A stretch of DNA of 64,000 nt from Lampris incognitus (lineage: Eukaryota; Chordata; Actinopteri; Lampriformes; Lampridae): positions 30,810,936 to 30,874,935 of the forward strand of contig NC_079222.1 in assembly GCF_029633865.1 (NCBI RefSeq). The letters run 5' to 3'. Made by a program: the position numbers and the translations under genes. Under the pieces are notes generated by a model, which saw only the letters and a list, made by a program, of their open reading frames with translations, was not told where the DNA came from and did not search any database. Of this stretch, positions 1-12,045 are shown one piece after another. How positions within the stretch are numbered: the stretch's first letter is position 1; each line of letters begins with the position of its first letter.

Positions 1-172
1 GACTAGAGGAGGCGCTAGTGCAGCGACCAGGACACATACCCACATCCGGCTTCCCAAACACAGATACGGCCAGTTGTGTCTGTAGGGACGCCCGATCAAG
101 CTGGAGGTAACGTGGGGATTCAAACTGGCAATCCCCATGTTGGTAGGCGATGGAATAGACCGCCACGCCAAA
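1..172 (-). repeat. SINE family A fragment (tRNA-derived), cut by window edge
   Basis: Read on the minus strand, this is the tRNA-like head and middle of a roughly 430-bp SINE that occurs nine times in this window. The head carries a box-B-like motif (here decayed to TTTGAATCC), then a CTCCAGCTTGATCGGGCGTC-type middle and the CGCCTCCTCTAGTC block. The rest of the unit lies beyond the left edge. Confidence 0.8.
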
Positions 173-1260
173 TGTTTTTTCTATGTACAGATATATCATC
201 CTGTCCCACAGTTAGCCTTGCTGATATGCCCAGGCTACAAGCGGGCAATGTCAAATTTTGAAAACAGTAATCAGATGAATAATGTGGATGGGCTCGAGCA
301 TTAAGAATGCACCACACAGCAACTATAATTCAAAACCATGTGTATTTTAATGCAACATGAGAAGATATTTCACACTCTGCAATATAAATCTTACTGACAT
401 CCTGTGCAGCAGATTTTCACAATGACTTCAGTATTCAAGCTGTAGCGCTCAACAAAGGGGACACGATCAAAGGTACAGTAGCGTTAAAACCCCCCGATAA
501 AACTGAGCTCCTTGAAAACTGTTCATGAACAGTCAGGAAACACCATAACAGGACAAGCAAAACAACGTAGGATAGAATCTCAGTAAAACAAAAATGCAAA
601 CAACTTAAAAACAAACGAGCAGGATTTGTGGAAGGTGATTTACTTGTTGATTGGCTGTGAGAAAACCCAAAAACGACAATCACAAAAGGAAGCAATATGA
701 TATCACCAACACTGAAAACAAGTGCTTCAAAAATATCAACCCTACTTCTTGAAAGACAGATTATATAAAGTGCATGACACATTCAAACACACAGCTCTTG
801 TCTGCATAGAAAAATAACAGTCTCGTTGTGAAGAGCTCGGCCTTTTCCCCCTCCAAACCGGTGCTCTGTACCTCTTACTCAAGCGCTGATTTCAGAATCA
901 GGACCTTTAACCGGCACATCGCATCCAGCCATTCTGACACTTGTAAAAAGGAAATTGGCCGCTTTTGATTTGAGTTTGACTTTTCTTTCTGCTCTGTGCA
1001 GAGGAACGCCAAAAGAGCCATCTAAAAAGAGCAAGTCACCGTCTGCTCTGATGTAAATATCTTATCATCTGTGCTAAAGGTGGTTATTCAACTTGCAGCC
1101 TGAAACATGAGGGCTGCCGTACACTTTTCTGTGTTTAGACCACTGTGAAATAAAAGCAAGGCAGTTTAAAACTCACAGGCTTACCACCCATAGAAAACAT
1201 AAAAAAATTAAAATCAATCAGAAGTCTGCCACCTTACCCCATTACACCATGTGCCCTATA
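173..1260. other. no recognisable gene
   Basis: I see only AT-rich, non-coding-looking DNA here. The short open frames lack splice context or family resemblance. Confidence 0.5.
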
Positions 1261-1272
1261 TCCAGACAGTAT

Positions 1273-1320
1273 ACTACTACTACTACCACTACCACTACTA
1301 TTAGTAGTACTTTCGGCTGC
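1273..1320 (-). mobile_element. 48-bp insertion of the extreme 3' end of an RTE-type LINE
   Basis: On the minus strand this segment starts GCAGCCGAAAG, the last 11 nt of the RTE-like LINE found at 13.3, 31, 35 and 39 kb, followed by an AGT-rich microsatellite tail as in those copies. It is flanked by exact 12-bp direct repeats TCCAGACAGTAT (1261-1272 and 1321-1332), read as a target-site duplication. Confidence 0.75.
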
Positions 1321-1332
1321 TCCAGACAGTAT

Positions 1333-1640
1333 CTCATCATCATCATCATCATCAGTTCCGTAACCTATGGAGGTCGTAGGAGCACAGCTGATGCCTCAAC
1401 AAGAGGTTGAGTCATCACTGTGCTTCAGTAGGGGGAGTACCTGGTGGTCCCTATCTCCTCTCCAGGTATGGATGGCCTTTGGTTCACAGAGGAACTCATC
1501 CGCCCTCTGACAGGTTTTGTTTTTAGTCCTGCTGGGTGTCCACACACCTTCCTCACAACAACCCAAGGGTTGAAGTTGGGGGTGCCGGTTTAGTCACTGA
1601 CGACCAGACGGTTGCAGTTTAACATCATACCCAGGACACT
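1333..1640 (-). repeat. probable 3' end of an unidentified retroelement with (GAT)n tail
   Basis: On the minus strand the sequence ends in a run of GAT repeats (1334-1355) after a GC-richer stretch. That layout is typical of a 3' UTR plus microsatellite tail of a non-LTR element. I cannot assign the family. Confidence 0.4.
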
Positions 1641-2030
1641 ATCTAAATATGAATTATTCACATGTGAGGGTGCCTCAAATCAAAATGGTATCCTATCCAC
1701 TCACAATACGCTGATCTTACATCTCATAAAATGCAAAGTGCCATCTTGCCAAATGGGTAACTTTGCCTTAGGGTAAATTCTAAATAATGAATTCCCTCTT
1801 ACAAGCATACTCGCTCTACATTAGGGAACTAGTAACAGCATGCAGTGTTTTTATTTCCTTTGGAATCTCAATATTTCAAGGCTGTATTAGTGAGCAAATA
1901 AACCATCTACCAACTATTGTTCTTCTTTTGCAACACCGAAGTGTTTCTTTTGGAAAAAAAATTTTTTTTTTAAATCAGTACACATTAGTGCACAGTAAAA
2001 GTACTTGAGTATACGTCTTCGTATGAAGTT
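1641..2030. other. no recognisable gene
   Basis: AT-rich sequence with short homopolymer runs; nothing assignable. Confidence 0.4.
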
Positions 2031-5000
2031 GTACATTGATTGGCGGTGCTCTTACATTTACATTTTGGTATTAATGTAGTCAAACCCATCTTTGACCTGC
2101 TACTGTTTGTTGGTTTTGGCAACAGGATAACTTTCTTCATTTCATCATGGGTTAATGATGGGTTAATAATTAATAAATTAATCATTTGGAGCACTTTTCA
2201 GAACAAAATACAAATAACAAAAATGCATGTTACTATCAGATACAAAGAAATTTTACTTAATCTGATCCCAAGTTCCTTCTGTAACTTCTGTAACCCAGAC
2301 AATACCGATGCTGCTTTTACTGCTTGTACATCTTGCATGAGTCGCCACTCTGCTGGCTGATTCTCCAGCCTTATCTTTTTAACTGGAAAGATAGGCACAC
2401 TCACTGTGAATGAGCACATGGGATAATGACTCCTGCAGCCAGCAAACTGTTAAACACTGGTATTATACCCATTACTGCCTCGGGTTTGAGCAGATAGTAT
2501 GCCTGACATGGATGGTATGTGTTCTTGGGTGTCACATGAAGGGGTTCAGCCCCTTTAACTAGCCCCACATTGTAATTATCCATAGTCCATAAAATTCGTG
2601 GCACTCCTTGCAACTCTGGTGAATCAGTGGTTAACTGAGGAAAAATTACCCCCCCCCCCAGGTTGAATTTACTGCTCTGTGCTAAATGCATAGTCCGTTC
2701 CCATAAAGGTGCTCTGAAATGGGCATCTAGTACATGCTTACATTTGGAGTGAGTATTGCACTCCTTCTCCCCTAGTCTCCCACATGTGTTCTTGTGAACA
2801 CTGAGCGACCCACAGCTCTAAATCCTCCCACTGGATGTCACTTGTTTTGACATGCAGTGTTGAGTTATACTCCCTGTGGAGTTTGGCACAACCGTCAATG
2901 CACACATATCATCCCAATACATGCAATCAAAAGATCACTGTCTTTCCATTGCCTGAACCAAACTTTCTCAAACTCCTTACCAACGACTTCACTTACACTG
3001 GCTGTGACATGCAAACCAGAATCTTGCATGAACAAGTGCTATGGTGACATGTGAGTGTGTGCCATTTTTAAGCAAATCGGAGGTTACCTATCTTGGCCTT
3101 GACGGCAGCAGATCTCATCAATATATGTAGAGTGGCTTGCCATGCCCTAATTGTACATACTGACCTGGGATGTTTGATATTCTAGTGACTTTAATTCCTT
3201 CCTCTGTACAATGCGATACCAAGCCCAATGCGCACATCACATCTCTGGCTAACAGATTTACAGGGCAACATTTGCAAAAGAGCAAAAGAGTGGGGGTTTT
3301 TTCCCCCTGTCACCATCTTCTGTGACAACTGGCAATGGTGTGGTATATAATTATCTTACTGCAACAACGGATGCTCCTACAGTGTTGATATATCTACAGC
3401 TCAATTTTGGGAGAATTTGAAATTCATCTTGTTTTATTACTGAAACTTTAGCTCCGGAGTCAAATAAAACAATGTTCCTTTCTTCTTCTTTTTTTTTACC
3501 ACTTCTAAAATCATTTCGGGTAAAACATCAAATCTACTAATTTTTGTCGTGTTGAATGCATCTTGGCTGTCATGTGTGTGTGTATATGTGTGTGTAATGT
3601 CAGGGGTGCGTTTACCAGACTCTGGAATCTCCTCCATCCCCATCGCCAGTCACGCTTCATCTTCGATGTTCACTCTGCTTATGCGTCCAATGGGTTCCTG
3701 TCTTCTTCTTCGTTCAGTACAGTCTTTTGCCCAATGATCAGGGGCCCCACAGTTCTAACACTCCTTGTCTCGAGGGCCTGCATTGCGGGGTCCTCTACTC
3801 GGAGCTCGACCTCTGCTTGACCACCGTGCCCTCTGCCTCTGTTGATGCTCTGCTGAGTCTGAAACTGCCAGCTGCACCAATTGAAGCTTGTCAGTCAACC
3901 TAGCTTTGGCTTGTTGGGCTTTTGTCTCTGAGTTTCATATTCTTTTCAACATGGATGGCATGCTCTTGAACTGCAGCCAGCCGTCTTCTGTCCCAGCCAA
4001 CAGTGTTTGCACACCTGGCAGCTAATTTCTTCTTCCATGCCATCCAGGAAACAGTTCTTAAGCTGTTGTTCATATGGGTAATAATTTTGATGGTGCTAGA
4101 CCTCATTTTTCTCTGAAAACTTTAGTCAATCTGACTAAAAAGACAGACACAGTCTCTCCAGGCTGATATTTGCAGTTCTTTAGTCCCCCATCTCATGGTG
4201 GCCGGGAATTTTTCTCTCATTCTGCCACATAGTTCCCTCTGCATGGCGCCAATAATTGGCATTGTCTGCCCAGTTACAAGAGTCAGTTTCATCCTTGGCT
4301 GTATCCAACTGGTATGGAGGTGGGGCAGTCGCTGGGCTCTGCATGACAGGCTCTGCTGCTGCAGCCAGCCCTCTCGGGTCTCTTGATATAGACGGGCAGG
4401 CTCCTGTCAGTCTGCGGCAGGTTGCTGCTTGTCTGTGGGTCTCTGATGAGCGGCTGAGATGGGGAGGAGATCCAGGTCTTTCTGTGAAGCTGAGGACAGT
4501 GAGTAATTGTCCCCCTCCCCCTTGTTCTCACTATTCTTTTGACTATTTCTTTTCTTTGCCTCTTTCCAAATCATCGACACTTTCCAAACTACTATACCTT
4601 TCCCTTTTTCTTGTTCATATTTTTCCATCTTATTCTGCAGTTTTGTTGTTTGTTTGTTTTTGTTTTTTTTGCAGTTGCTTTACACTAAAACTATGTTTCA
4701 GGAAATCCAAATCTCTTTTCCCATAATGAAAGCTGTTTACATGAGTCATCACCATGTTTTTCACACATAATTTTCACACATCCTGTCAGACAAGACTTGT
4801 CAGTTAAACGTTTGCATTGTTTCTTCCCCATTCTGCTATCCTGCAGTCAGTCTCTTACCCAGAAATTTCCTGTCCTGACCATTCAATTGATCTTACTCAT
4901 TATTTCCTTTGCCAATGGGTCATCACCCCTAAGTGAATGTCATTACTCTCAGACGTCTTCCCATGGTCTTCAATACTGTATCCTCATTTAAATAAAAAGC

Positions 5001-5202
5001 TTTATCATGCAATTTATTTCCCCACAATCTCACAGTCTCTTCTCACCCCAAGAGTTGGTTATGAGCTCTCCTCAGGGGAGGTAGACTTCCTGGGTCTTAG
5101 GTGATTTTTCAACCCCTTCACCAGACTGGCCGGCCATATTTAATCAATGCAGAGTGGGCCAAAGAAGAATATGAGTTAGGCTTCCTGGGTGAGCCCCCAA
5201 AT
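2030..5202 (-). pseudogene. decayed endogenous-retrovirus-like internal region (gag to pol)
   Basis: Read on the minus strand, broken frames resemble retroviral gag (a WDRRRLAAVQEHAIHVEKN patch around 3950-4050) followed by the start of a reverse transcriptase. The RT shows PIFPVKKI and WRLMQDVQAVKAA-like blocks near 2230-2420, separated by stops and shifts. The order gag to pol agrees with the LTR at 5203-5657 being the 5' LTR. No intact frame exceeds about 100 codons, so this copy is dead. No 3' LTR was found below 2 kb, so the element is truncated or its end is beyond recognition. It is most like gamma/epsilon-type elements; the class is tentative. Confidence 0.55.
5185..5202 (-). other. 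primer-binding-site-like sequence (tRNA-Pro type)
   Basis: Directly inside the LTR end, the minus strand reads TTGGGGGCTCACCCAGGA, close to the usual tRNA-Pro primer-binding site of gamma-type elements with a few substitutions. It supports the orientation of the 2-5.6 kb element. Confidence 0.5.
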
Positions 5203-5657
5203 TGTCATGGCGTTTATTGAATTCCACTCTGACATTAAACGAGGAGCGAGACAAAAATCTCTTACAATATTGTCACATTTTAATATGCTTATGAACAGAT
5301 GCACAAAGCATAGATCTTAAGTGCGCTGACCAGTACAGTACAGTCTCTCTTGTAGGGCAGTTGTCTGTTCTTCTCCTCCTTATCTCATGCCTTCCACCTC
5401 ACATCCCACCAAGACCATTTCTCCAATTACTGTGTACAGACACTGCTACACTCAGTGTGTTTCTCATACATTCATCTGCTATCAGTTAACAATAGGTCTT
5501 TTATGTTAACTTGGAGAAGACACTTTATAACACTACCTTTGTCCTGTTACATATTAACTTTAAGCATCTAAGAAATATAGACTTAAGTTAAACATGGTAT
5601 AGATCATACGTGGCTAAAGACTAAAAGTAAGCAAACATCATATACGAATTGCCCTCA
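5203..5657 (-). repeat. LTR of the minus-strand retrovirus-like element
   Basis: On the minus strand the segment can be read from TGAGGGCAATTCG to ..CGCCATGACA, giving TG..CA ends. An AATAAA sits about 10 nt before the 3' end and a primer-binding-like site follows immediately. The outer (5') boundary is an estimate from the TG dinucleotide. Confidence 0.5.
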
Positions 5658-6200
5658 CGAGGTGGAGTTATACGTCACGTACCACTCCAAGGCCTTTGGT
5701 CAAGTTGACCGCACCACTCAGACCATAAAATATATGAGACTAAAGAGAAAAGCAGAGACAAATTGGGTGGTCACCCAGAGAGCATCATGCACCCAAGAGG
5801 ACAGCAGCATTCCAAATTCTTACCTGGAAACGGTGGATGGGAGTGGCTCTCAGCCTGGTGCAGTAAAGGCCTGCTCTGTCTTCACAGACCCTACCTCTGG
5901 CACGGATCACGAGTGCCTCAGGCCCTGCTCGGCTGGACACAATATGCCCACCCTAGGGTCTCCAGGGTCAGCCTCGCCCTTCCCATGTCCCATCTACCTG
6001 GGACTACTGCTATTCCATGTGCCCATGGTGCACTCCCCAACTTCAACCCAGCGTGGTGCAACAAATGCTGGCACAGGGAATCCAACCCCAGCTGCTTGGA
6101 CCAGCTCTGTAGCAATCAGGCATATTTCCACCACACGCTGACCTTGCTCAACCCCAAGGCTTGCCACCTGTTCTGCTTGAACAATCGCTAGATCCCCAAA
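5658..6200 (+). pseudogene. retroelement integrase-like fragment and adjoining open frames
   Basis: The plus strand opens with VTYHSKAFGQVDRTTQTIK (5671-5727), which resembles the H-P-Q-S-x-G-Q-V-E-R block of retroviral or gypsy integrases. The longer overlapping frames that follow (to about 6190) show no family resemblance I can defend. Probably a scrap of another LTR element. Confidence 0.4.
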
Positions 6201-6478
6201 ATGCAACAGGACATCCTCTTCTACCTCCCACAGCCAGCACTCAGATGCAGCTACCAGTAATGCTGCAACAATTCCAGCAACAGAGACCAATACACCCAAC
6301 AGCCCCAGGTCCTCAGTCACACAGCCATAGCCCTTACAGGATGAATAGCTCCCTGCAACATGGGGGAGGTCCCCCTCTTGTCCTTGCAAAGTGGTTTGGC
6401 TCAGATGTGCTAGAGCAGCCACTTCCCTGCCTGCTAAGTCATAAGTGTAGACAAACTGGAGTTCCAGAAGTGAGAAAC

Positions 6479-6590
6479 TGACACACCATGCTAAATAGCA
6501 AGACTTTTTTTTTGTTCCATTCCGGCAGTGTTAAACTGACACACCTTGCTAGATAGCAAGACATTTTTATTTTCTGTTCCATCTCCACCT
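6479..6590 (+). repeat. short tandem duplication
   Basis: Two imperfect copies of a roughly 58-bp unit beginning CTGACACACC(A/T)TGCTA (6479 and 6537), each followed by ATAGCAAGAC and a T-rich stretch. Confidence 0.7.
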
Positions 6591-7269
6591 CCCCGTCACT
6601 GGAAAAAAAGCATGTGAACTTTAACTTAAAAGAAAGTGCAGAGATGCAGTCTGACTATGCTTTGTCCTCAACATTTAAGTCACAGTTTTTGAGGAGATTT
6701 TACCCGAGAAAAAGGAAAGCGGATTTTTTCTATTAGTTTTCTTGCAGTAAGTAAGTAAATAATGTATAGGCCCAAATTGTACAGACCATGGGAAAAGAGC
6801 TATTGTTTCTTTTTCTTGGTATGGGGAAGGTTTAATTACTCTGCAGTTCTTTTAAAACTGCCAGAAGCTTAGAGCCACCAAGAGATGGTAGCATTCCTTT
6901 GTCTTTGTCCTAGTGTTGCCTGCCTTTGAACTGCACTGTGGAAAGCGCTACTTAAAGTTGAGTGCTTGATAGCAGTGTGACACTGAGTGTTGACGTAATG
7001 TTGTCCAATGTGGTGTCCCCTTACTTGTTATGACTGGCTGGAGCATTTCAGAAAGTCCCCAGGGGAAGCAGTGAATGCTGGTTGTGCCTTTTTCTTCTAA
7101 CATTTTTTTTAACTATATCCCCTCATATTTGTTACAGGGGGAGAAGCACTGCTCTAAATCCCATATTTTTGGGGTGGTAGTGGTTGGGATTCAGTTTATG
7201 TGTTGAGTTATAACAGCACAAATAGAATTAATAAATAAAGTCTTCAGTAAAACAAAAAACAAAAAAGTT
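6591..7269. other. no recognisable gene
   Basis: Non-coding-looking sequence between two retroelement remnants. Confidence 0.4.
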
Positions 7270-7811
7270 GAAATTTGTGCTCTCTCACTGTGAACCGTGC
7301 ATGCACAGCACTCAGAGATACCCTTTCTGCAGAAGGACAAGGGACAACGGACCGTGTTTCTTAATGTTACCGTTGGCAACCACTTTATTGGACGATAATC
7401 GAGTCAATGTTCATTCGCTAATCAGTGCTGTTATAACCAGTTAAGTTTTCCAGCGAGACACGCGGTTTCTACAAGAAGATAAGGCGACCGAATCCCTTTA
7501 CATTTCTTAAACGTCAACGCAATCACATCTAAGACTCCTTCAAAATCCTCGGATGATGGACGAAGCATTGATAATTTTCAGCCGACGAGTTGGCAGGAGA
7601 AAAGAGACTGTTTTCCCGAACCTGTGCCCCGCGCTGTTCATTGGACAACAGAATGCACTGCTGGTTGCCGTGGACAAGCAATCTCAAATAAGGCTGGTAT
7701 CTGGGCATAGTTAGTCTTAACAGTGCAGTTGCAGAGTTAGTTTAATAGTTGGTCTATCTCACGTGAGAAAAGTGTTGTTAGTGGAAATCATCCGTGAGCT
7801 AGATACACACT
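7270..7811 (+). repeat. left terminal repeat of a decayed LTR element
   Basis: About 540 bp, collinear with 11310-11834. Shared blocks include CAGCACTCAGAGATACCCTT, CCGAATCCCTTTACATTTCT, GACTCCTTCAAAATC and AGTGGAAATCATCC. The exact ends are uncertain because an A-rich stretch before the start is also similar in both copies. Confidence 0.7.
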
Positions 7812-8980
7812 GTGAGTCAGTAGAAACTCTCCAGAGGGAAAATAGGGAGCTAAGTGCTAGTCGTGACAGACTAGACGTAAAGAACCGTACCCTGTGTGGT
7901 GAGTTCAAGCTCACGAATGAGTCACTAGAGGAGTGTGGCCGTAGACTCCAGCTAGCTGAATGGTCTAGCAGAGATGCTGCTGACCACCAGGCCCAGGAAA
8001 AGTCATGAAGCACGCACCAGGGCCCAAGTAGTGCTTAATACACCTCCCCGCAGAAGCAGAGCTAGAAGCTGAGGGAGGAACAGGGTCTGACAGACACTGA
8101 AGATTACTTGGCCCAACACCAAGTAGCCCCCCTAACTAGAAAAAAAAGCCTCGTGCTGTAGCCCCCTCTCGCAGCCTGGTTGGAGCCAATCCCACCCACC
8201 AGTGCCTGGAGGGCTTCTCAAGTCTAAGGCTGTTAAGAAGGAAAAGAGGAGTAAAGGTTGCACTGTAGCTAACCCCACCTACCTTTACCACTCTTCTCTA
8301 CCCTCCTCCTCTATTGAGTATAATGAGGCACCCCCCTCTAAGAGACTCATCATCAAGCAGCTCAGAGAGCGACATTTTCAAAAGGTCAAGGAAGGCACGG
8401 AGAGACAATTCAAGTGGCAAGTGAATTTGATGCAGTGATTTCTGCCAGGACAGCCAGGTTCCCCCTTAAGCTTGTGATGCTGAAAGGACAAGAGTGCCCA
8501 AGCATTCTTTCAACCTTTACCACTCTTTCTAGAACTTGGTGCAGTACCCCCTGTCTTGAAGTGAACCACTGTTCTGCTTATCTGCTGGGGCAAAACCTGA
8601 CCAGTGCCTCATTTTCTGTGGCTTCACGCCAGCCCTTGGGGCTGTTGATCAACAGCTCCTTTCACGACTTTGAACTGACTATACCAGTGGTTGGTGATTT
8701 TCCATCTTCTCTGTTTGGGGCAGAAGGCTTTGGACAGGCATTCACCACCTTCCCCAGTAAAATGATCTCAATCGACCCACACGAGACGCTGCAGAATAAA
8801 CATGTCTGTGGTGCCGGACTTGTTTATTCTGCAACAATTTCCCTTCCAAACACAGGAAGGGAAATTGCTGTCTATGCCCTCACTGCACATCCAGGCAGCA
8901 AAGTTTCACCACAGGGTGTCACGGCTCCTGTGAACTGGAGGTCCAACAGCAGCTTGCTAAGGTGGATGCCTTAACAATGG
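7763..8980 (+). pseudogene. decayed gag/protease-like region of the LTR element
   Basis: The first open frame (7763-8008) is heptad-rich and coiled-coil-like (ETLQRENRELSASRDRLDV), as in gag of some LTR elements. The next frame (8414-8974) is of unknown function but lies where gag end and protease would be expected ahead of the RT. Stops interrupt the region. Confidence 0.4.
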
Positions 8981-9229
8981 ATGTTTAAAGACAGCAGCTC
9001 AATGAGCTCTTTTATGACTTCCAACATATCTGGTCACAAGATTCCAACAATTGTGGTGTCACAGACCTCCACACCGTGCAGGTCCCAACAGATCCATATG
9101 TGCCACCAACATTTGTGTGCCAGTAAAAAATCTCCTTGGCTGCCTACAATTCCATATAGGAAACATTGGACACACTGCTGGAGAAGTAGATCATTTGAGA
9201 ATGCAACTCTACATGCAATTCACTCTTGT

Positions 9230-11260
9230 GGCCAATGTTGAAGCAAAATGGCAAATGGCGCCTCACCATTGACTACAGATAAGCTAAATAAACAAGTTCC
9301 TCTGTCTCTCTAGCCGATGATCCACTTGGATCAGGAACTCTAGAAGTTCAGGGATACCAAATTATTTGCCATTGCTGACATGTGCATTGGATTTTGGACC
9401 CTTAAGGTAGATCCTGCAGACCAGTACAAGCTGGCCTTTTCCTTTGGCAACCAGCAGTTCACATGGAACCGATGCCCATTTGGATACTCAAACTCTCCAT
9501 CTGAGTTCAACATCTTCCTTCAGTGATGTCACAGCTTGTGGAAATTTGATCTATGTTGATGACGCACCAAAACAATACCGACTCAGGGTAAACATAAGTC
9601 AGTATGCAGAGATAGCCGCAGTGCCGATTGTGTTGCAACAGGCCAGTAAAACAGACATTGGGCAGCTAGTCATATGTTCTGACTCCAACTATGCTCGCCA
9701 TAGTTTCATTTCCAACTTCCCCATGTGGATACAGAATGACATGCATGAAAAATGCCAGGGGCAAAGATGTAAAGCTTTCTGAGCATTTCCTGATCTGTGA
9801 CAAGATTGTAACAGATCACGGTGTGACCGTGTATGCAAAAAAGTTTAAGGGAGACTCCCAGACACTGGGTCCCCACCATGTAGGCAATGATGAGGCTGAC
9901 CACGTGGCAAAGACAGGAGAGGTTGCTGGCCCTCTTTGGGAGTTTCAGGAAGAATGGCTCCCAGACAGGCAGAGTTGCGCATTAAATGCAATCACTTGCC
10001 GACAAGCCAGGGAGAGTCATGAAAATCCTGACTCTAAGTTGCAAACAATCCATCTAGGCAGACTGCTGACCTAGTCACTATCCAGGAAAGGGACCCAGTA
10101 ATCCAAAAGATACGACAGTTTGCAGCCGACCCCCAGAGGTTTCCCAATCTGGGACCCGAGCTACAACAGTCAAAGGAATTAAGCCACCTTCAGAACCTAC
10201 AGCATTGCCCGAGGATTGAGAAAGAACTACTCGTGTGCATTCCCCGCGGCCAGGGACCCCCCTGTTGGGTTGTCCCAACTGACCATAGGAGGGCCATGAT
10301 GTTGCATGCTCAAAACACACCATGTGAAGGCCATAGGAGCACAAAGACCACATGTAAGACTCTCCAGGTAGCTTACTGGCCTTTCATGATCAGAGACATA
10401 ACCAAATATGTCTGGTCTGCTGCCAGTTCCGTCCATCTCAGCCGCTTACCTGAGCCCTACTGCAGGTTAGAGGGATCGCTTTCCCTTGGTCTAACGTCCA
10501 GGTGGACTAGGTCAGCCCTGTACCTAAGTTTTCATGAGGTAACAGACACCTGCTCACCGCTCACCTGTGCATTCACCAAGTGGATTGAGTGCCTACCAGC
10601 ACCTAATGACACTGCCGAAACCACGTCTCTCCTGCTGGTGAACCATGTCTTCAGCCATTGGTGCCTTGCCTTGTCCATTGACTCGGACAGAGGTACCCAT
10701 TTCAGAGCCGGTGTGATGAGAACTTTGTGGGAGATGTTGGGGGTCAAAGCGAAGTTCCACATCGCATACCGCCCCCAGTCCTCTGTTCAAGTTGAATGCG
10801 CCAATCAGACCACTGTAAGCATGCTTAGGAAATATGTCAGCAGCAATGGTAAAGATTTGGACGTAAAACTTCCCCTAGTGTTGAAGGACCACTCCACTAC
10901 AGGAGTCACAGCCTTTGAGATGATGACAGGCTGAGAGATGACTCTCCCACTGCATCTTCTGTACATGCCAGAAGACGTGAGTGTAGCCAACAGACTACAC
11001 CACACACCAATATGTGAAAGACTTACGACACCATCTTCAGTCCACTTTTGCCTGGGCCAAGAGGAATCCAGAAACCAAAGTCAAAGGACAGAACACAAAA
11101 TATATTAAGACAAAAAATCTGATAGCGAGTTACAGATAGGTGACAGAGTCCTGTACTTCAATTTCACCATGCCCGTGGTAATCTTGAAAAAGTTCTTGAC
11201 AAACTGGTCTGGCCCCTATGGAATCGTGGGTAAACTCTCACCAGTTGCATACTGCATCAG
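9230..11260 (+). pseudogene. decayed pol: reverse transcriptase, RNase H, integrase
   Basis: RT blocks lie around 9240-9560: TIDYR, KLFAIADM, KVDPADQYKLAFSFGN, CPFGYSNSPSEFN, then a LIYVDD active-site box at 9544-9564. RNase-H-like sequence lies around 9600-9900 (QLVICSDSNYARHSF, then KIVTDHG and GNDEADHVAK). The integrase follows from about 10100 to 11000 with CAFTKWIECLPAPNDTAETT, SDRGTHF, FHIAYRPQSSVQVE and TGVTAFEMMTG. Several stops and frame changes and an apparent gap just before YVDD (the sequence jumps from SEFN to the active site within a few codons) make it non-functional. The order RT-RNase H-integrase fits Ty3/gypsy-like and retroviral elements; I do not choose between them. Confidence 0.75.
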
Positions 11261-11309
11261 AGTGTAAAAGCCAAATCAAAACAAAAAAAAAAAGAAAAAG
11301 ACTTGAAAT

Positions 11310-11834
11310 CCATGCTCGCTCGCTGTGAACCATGTACGCACAGCACTCAGAGATACCCTTTCTGCAGACGGACAAGGAACAATGGACCACGTGTCTTCAC
11401 ATTACCACTAGCTACGGTTTTATTGGAAGATAACCTAGTCCTGTTCATTCGCTTATCAGCTGTTATAACTGGTTAAGTTTTCCTGCAAGATGCGGTTTCT
11501 ACAGAGAGAAGGTGACCGAATCCCTTTACATTTCTTAAACATCGACACAATCGCATCCAAGACTCCTTCAAAATCATTGGACGACGGACAAAGCATTGAG
11601 CATTATCAACTGACAAGATACCAAGAGAAAAGAGACTGTTTTCCTGAACCTGTGCCCCACACTGTTCATTGGACAAGAGAACACACCACTGGTCACGATC
11701 ATAAAAAAGGCTGGTATCTGGGCAGTTAGTGTTAACAGTGTAGTTGCAGAGTAAGTTTAATCGTTGGTCTAATTATCTCACGTGAGAAATGTTAGTGGAA
11801 ATCATCCATGATCTAGAATTCTAGATACACACAG
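11310..11834 (+). repeat. right terminal repeat of the LTR element
   Basis: Partner of 7270-7811, in the same orientation and preceded by an A/G-rich tract (11281-11300) that could be a polypurine tract. Visible substitutions and small indels between the two copies imply an old insertion. Confidence 0.7.
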
Positions 11835-11991
11835 TGTTTCACGTAGGAAGTATTACATAGGGCGATTGTTACTTTTAATTTTTTATTTTCTTCAAACTTT
11901 TTCAAACTTTTCTTTTGTTTGAATCTTCCTGGGTTATTTGAGAAAATTACTGTAGCGAATTTGGGGGGCAGCCCAGGAACTACCACAGCCA

Positions 11992-12002
11992 GGACGCGAA
12001 CC
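11992..12002 (-). promoter_or_regulatory. box-B-like motif in the 3' LTR copy
   Basis: Minus strand GGTTCGCGTCC, one change from the tRNA box B consensus GGTTCGANTCC. The same position in the other LTR copies is 12643-12653, 40483-40493 and 50347-50357. Confidence 0.5.
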
Positions 12003-12045
12003 CGGATCTCCTGCACCACGGGCGACCATGGTAACAAGTTAAACA

